From: Pollutimonas sp963706785
GTDB lineage: Bacteria; Pseudomonadota; Gammaproteobacteria; Burkholderiales; Burkholderiaceae_B
DNA: 64,000 bases
Assembly: GCA_963706785.1 (NCBI GenBank)
Contig: CAVPNJ010000006.1
Span: 224,415 to 288,414 of the forward strand
Direction: 5' to 3'
This document shows positions 60,726 to 64,000 of the stretch, in pieces. The notes under the pieces were generated by a model. That model searched no databases. It was not told the origin of the DNA and saw only the letters and a program-made list of their open reading frames with translations. The position numbers were made by a program, and so were the translations under genes. Position 1 is the stretch's first letter. Every line of letters begins with the position of its first letter.

Positions 60726-61478
60726 ATGAACGCTGCGCATGCGACTCGTGCGCGGCGCCGACGCGTCGCGCGAGCCGGCGAGACCGCCGCAGCGCGGCCT
60801 TCACGCCGATCCGCAAATGGCACGAAGACGACATGCCGCGCGAGCGGCTGCTCGATACCGGGCCCGCGTGCTGTCGGACACGGAGATGATCGCGCTGTTC
60901 CTGCGCTCGGGCGTGCCCGGCCACGACGGCTGTCGATCGTCGCGCGCGAGCTGCTCGCCCGCTTCGGCTCCCTGCGCGCGTGCTCGACGCGCTCCGCCGC
61001 GGAATTGCGCGGCATGCGCGGCATCGGGCCGGCGCAAGAGGCGCAGCTGCTCGCGGTCGTGGAAATGGCCGGCGCGCGCTCGCGGAGAAAGATGCGCGAG
61101 CGCTCGCTGATGAATTCGCCGGACGCCGTCGAAGACTATCTGCGGCTGCTGATCGGCACGCGGCCGTACGAAGTGTTCGTGTCCCTCTTTCTCGACGCGC
61201 GGCATCAGCTGCTGCTGCGGAGGAATCGGCGCGCGGCTCGCTCACGCGCGTGGCGGTGTATCCGCGCGAGATCGTGCGGCGCGCGCTGACGCTGAATGCG
61301 GCGGGCCTGATCGTCGCGCATAATCACCCGTCGGGCGCCGTCGCAGCCGAGCGCGAGCGACCGCCGGCTGACGCACACGCTGCGCGACGCGCTGACGCTG
61401 ATCGACGTGCGACTGCTCGATCCATCTGGTGGTCGGCGCACGACAGTGTTCTCGTTCGCGCGGCACGGCTGGCTGTGA
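60726..61478 (+). pseudogene. radC: RadC-family JAB-domain protein, frameshifted
   Basis: Contains MPRERLLD near 60833, LSDTEMIALFLRSGVPGH, RELLARFGSLRA, ELRGMRGIGPAQEAQLLAVVEMA (HhH motif), NSPDAVEDYLRLLIGTRPYEVF, ALTLNAAGLIVAHNHPSGA (JAB metal site) and the C-terminal VFSFARHGWL in the corrected frame. I chose ATG 60726, which gives the conserved upstream KWHEDD segment; 60833 is possible. About 250 residues. Function is uncertain despite the historical DNA-repair name. Confidence 0.83.
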
Positions 61479-61533
61479 GGCGAATGAAGCGGGCCGCGCG
61501 CACGCTCGATCGGACCGAAATCGCAAATAAGGT

Positions 61534-61564
61534 TTGATATTGCGAGCTTTTTTCCCGCTATAAT
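61534..61564 (+). promoter_or_regulatory. Promoter of rpmB-rpmG
   Basis: The -10 box TATAAT is at 61559-61564. A TTGATA box at 61534-61539 is 19 bp upstream, rather long for a consensus spacer. The transcript would have a leader of about 155 bases before rpmB. Confidence 0.55.
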
Positions 61565-61726
61565 CCCGGTTTGCTTCTTTCAACCCACCTGTTCCGAAGC
61601 GCATCAAGGTGTTCCGTGGAAGGCCCATGCTGACTCTAGTTCCGATGGCAACTTAAGGCGTGGCTCGAACCGGGAAGCTTGTCACCAGGCGTTCGAACTC
61701 AGAATTAGCGTATTAGGAGTGCTCTC

Positions 61727-61960
61727 ATGGCACGCGTATGCCAAGTAACTGGGAAAGCGCCGATGAGCGGCAACAACGTTTCCCACGCAAACAACAAGAC
61801 CAAGCGTCGTTTCCTGCCGAACCTGCAGAACCGCCGTTTCTTCGTTGAAAGCGAAAACCGTTGGGTGCGTCTGCGCGTTTCGAACGCCGGCCTGCGCCTG
61901 ATCGACAAGAACGGTATCGACGCCGTGCTCGCAGACCTGCGCGCACGCGGTGAAGTCTAA
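61727..61960 (+). CDS. rpmB: 50S ribosomal protein L28
   Basis: 77 residues, intact. MARVCQVTGKAPMSGNNVSH, TKRRFLPNLQNRRFFVES and RLIDKNGIDAVLADLRARGE match bacterial L28 end to end. It is followed 11 bp later by rpmG, the standard order. Confidence 0.98.
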   Translation: MARVCQVTGKAPMSGNNVSHANNKTKRRFLPNLQNRRFFVESENRWVRLRVSNAGLRLIDKNGIDAVLADLRARGEV

Positions 61961-61971
61961 GGAGCACAATC

Positions 61972-62139
61972 ATGGCCAAAGGCGCACGCGACAAGATCAA
62001 GCTGGAATCGACCGCAGGCACGGGTCACTTCTACACGACGACGAAGAACAAACGCAACATGCCGGAAAAGATGCTGATCAAGAAGTTTGATCCCGTCGTC
62101 CGCAAGCACGTTGACTACAAGGAAACCAAGATCAAGTAA
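61972..62139 (+). CDS. rpmG: 50S ribosomal protein L33
   Basis: 55 residues, intact. It reads MAKGARDKIKLESTAGTGHF, YTTTKNKRNMPEKM, then KKFDPVVRKHVDYKE and TKIK. A GGAG ribosome site lies 11 bp after the rpmB stop. It has no CxxC pairs, so it is the zinc-independent form. It ends just before a terminator. Confidence 0.98.
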   Translation: MAKGARDKIKLESTAGTGHFYTTTKNKRNMPEKMLIKKFDPVVRKHVDYKETKIK

Positions 62140-62175
62140 ATCTTGGTTTCTGCACTGAGCGCAGACGAAGACAGC

Positions 62176-62205
62176 AAAAAGCCTCGCATACGTGCGGGGC
62201 TTTTT
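62176..62205 (+). terminator. Rho-independent terminator after rpmG
   Basis: A 13-bp stem AAAAAGCCTCGCA / TGCGGGGCTTTTT (one G-T pair, loop TACG) is followed by GTTTT. It ends the rpmB-rpmG operon. Confidence 0.88.
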
Positions 62206-62354
62206 GTTTTCGGCGCGCTATTGACGCGTCGTTGCCGACATCGCTCCGTCGCGGAAGTTTATCCCGGTCAGCCGCTTGCTGTGTTCACGTTCTCTCGCGT
62301 TTTAGCGGCGGGCCAATGCGCGCCGCAAGGCAACACGGACGGAGAAGCGGCAGC

Positions 62355-63958
62355 ATGAATTTCGATGTAGCGATCGTCGGCAGCGGCCTGGCGGGTCTGA
62401 GCGTCGCGCTGAATCTGGCGCGAGACGCGGCGCGTCGCGATGATCGCCAAGCGCATCGATGACCGACGGCGCGAGCGACTGGGCGCAAGGCGGCATCGCC
62501 GCGGTGCTGGATTCGGCCGACAGCATCGAAAACCACGTCGACGACACGCTCGTCGCCGGCGGCGGCCTGTGCGACGAAGCCGCGACGCGCTTCATCGTCG
62601 AGCACGGGCGCGCGGCGATCGAATGGCTGATCGCACAAGGCGTGCCGTTCACGAAAGACGATGCCGCCGAACTCGGCTTTCACCTGACGCGCGAAGGCGG
62701 CCACAGCCATCGCCGCATCATCCACGCCGCCGACGCGACCGGCCACGCCGTCGTCGCCACGCTCAGCGAGCGCGTGCGCAACCATCCGAACATCACGTGC
62801 TCGAAGATCACTACGCGATCGACCTGATCACGTCCGACCGCCTCGGCTTGCCCGGCCATCGCTGTCATGGCCTGTACGCGCTCGATCTGCAACGCGGCCG
62901 CACCGTGACGATCGCAGGCGCCGCACACGGTGCTCGCGACCGGCGGCGCGGGCAAGGTCTATCTCTACACGACCAATCCCGACATCGCGACCGGCGACGG
63001 CGTCGCGATGGCGTGGCGCGCGGGCTGCCGCGTCGCGAACATGGAGTTCATCCAGTTCCACCCGACCTGCCTGTTCCACCCGTACGCCGAAGTCGTTCCT
63101 GATCTCCGAGGCGGTGCGCGGCGAAGGCGGCGTGCTGAAGCTGCCCGACGGCACGCGCTTCATGCCGCGCACGACGAGCGCGCCGAACTCGCGCCGCGCG
63201 ACATCGTCGCGCGCGCGATCGACTTCGAGATCAAGAAGCGCGGCGTCGACTGCGTGTACCTCGACATCAGCCATCAGCCGCGCTGCATTTCTGCGCGAGC
63301 ACTTCCCGACGATCCACGAGCGCTGCCTCGAGTTCGGCATCGACATCACGAAGCAGCCGATCCCGGTCGTGCCGGCCGCGCATTACACGTGCGGCGGCGT
63401 GGTGACCGATCTCGCGGGCGCGCACGGACCTGGCCGGGCCTCTACGCCGTCGGCGAGACGCCTGCACCGGCCTGCACGGCGCGAACCGGCTCGCGAGCAA
63501 CTCGCTGCTCGAAGGCCTCGTGTTCGGCCGCGCGGCTGCGCAAGCGATCGAGGCAGACGGCTTCTCAGCGCGGCGTCCACGCCCCGCTGCCCGACTGGGA
63601 CGAAAGCCGCGTGACCGATCCGGACGAGGAAGTGGTCGTCGCGCACAACTGGGACGAGCTGCGCCGCCTGATGTGGAATTACGTCGGCATCGTGCGCACC
63701 GACAAGCGGCTCGCGCGCGCGCAGCATCGGCTCGCGCTCCTGCGCGACGAGATCCACGAGTACTACGCGAACTTCAAGGTCAGGCGCGACCTGCTCGAGC
63801 TGCGCAACCTCGTCGACGTCGCGGCGCTGATCGTCGAATGCGCGCGCGCGCGGCACGAGAGCCGCGGCCTGCACTACAGCCGCGACTGGCCGGAGACGCT
63901 GCCGAAGGCGCTGCCGACGGTTCTGACGCCGCCGGTGGCCCGGCGGCGTCAGGTCTGA
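62355..63958 (+). pseudogene. nadB: L-aspartate oxidase, frameshifted
   Basis: MNFDVAIVGSGLAGLSVALNLA (FAD GxGxxG), MTDGASDWAQGGIAAVLD, EGGHSHRRIIHAADATGHA, LATGGAGKVYLYTTNPDIATGDGVAMAWRAG, EFIQFHPTCLFHP, YLDISHQP, PAAHYTCGGVVTDL, ASNSLLEGLVFGRAAAQAIE and HNWDELRRLMWNYVGIVRTDKRLARAQHRL. About 530 residues. It makes iminoaspartate for NAD synthesis. Several single-base breaks disrupt the frame. The last 42 bp of the window hold nothing further. Confidence 0.9.
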
Positions 63959-64000
63959 GCGTCGCGGTCGAAGTCAGATAAGCCGCATCGAGTAATCGGT

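Noticed and set aside
35637..63958. Programmed frameshifting or mass pseudogenisation in the GC-rich piece
   Set aside because: Breaks occur every 100-200 bp, in essential genes, without slippery sites, and are nearly all single extra bases.

Overview
The window reads as three unrelated pieces of DNA joined end to end. Positions 1 to about 31,000 look like a betaproteobacterium of the Alcaligenaceae (Bordetella/Achromobacter/Pusillimonas type): moderate-to-high GC and a series of orphan Bug/TctC solute-binding proteins beside acyl-CoA catabolic genes. Positions about 31,000 to 35,636 are AT-richer and carry one Bacteroidetes-type secreted M43 metalloprotease with a gliding-motility (type IX secretion) C-terminal domain. 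Positions about 35,637 to 64,000 are very GC-rich and carry gene orders typical of Burkholderia/Paraburkholderia (cobA-cysN-cysD-cysH-DUF934-cysI/cysB; livKHMGF; ispH-fkpB-radC-rpmB-rpmG; nadB). Both joins cut through genes, so the simplest reading is a chimeric contig or read, not a natural locus. The first piece is almost clean (two frameshifts in about 31 kb). The second and third are full of single-base indels, nearly all insertions where I could resolve them, which points to uncorrected sequence error.

Piece 1 holds several uptake-plus-catabolism modules. Positions 69-4628 are an ABC importer (binding protein, two permeases, ATPase) ending in a cytoplasmic metallophosphoesterase. Positions 5457-9704 (minus strand) are a LysR regulator, a type III CoA-transferase, an HMG-CoA-lyase-like enzyme and a Bug protein. 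Positions 9855-16193 are an amidase followed by a complete branched-chain-amino-acid-type (Liv) importer. A further Bug protein and an orphan isochorismate synthase follow. Positions 18878-30999 are an acyl-CoA degradation region: a two-subunit CoA-transferase, a thiolase-like protein with no visible nucleophilic Cys paired with a DUF35 Zn-ribbon/OB protein, an SDR and MaoC pair resembling a split multifunctional enzyme type 2, a second type III CoA-transferase, four Bug proteins and two acyl-CoA dehydrogenases, the last cut by the junction. This may be an aldolytic side-chain degradation pathway and is the most interesting biology here.

Piece 2 is a single large secreted protease gene with about 600-bp internal repeats. 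Piece 3 is mostly housekeeping: assimilatory sulfate reduction with a divergent CysB-type regulator, tRNA-Leu(CAA), a Liv importer, isoprenoid (IspH), ribosomal proteins L28 and L33, and L-aspartate oxidase. Its less usual items are a Zn-ribbon membrane protein with about 63-bp tandem repeats and a TIGR03118-like lipoprotein. Only rpmB, rpmG and the tRNA are clearly intact there; the other genes are listed as pseudogenes because their frames are broken as given, though they are probably functional in the source organism.

I found no CRISPR array, insertion sequence, prophage, integrase or convincing undescribed defence or secretion system.
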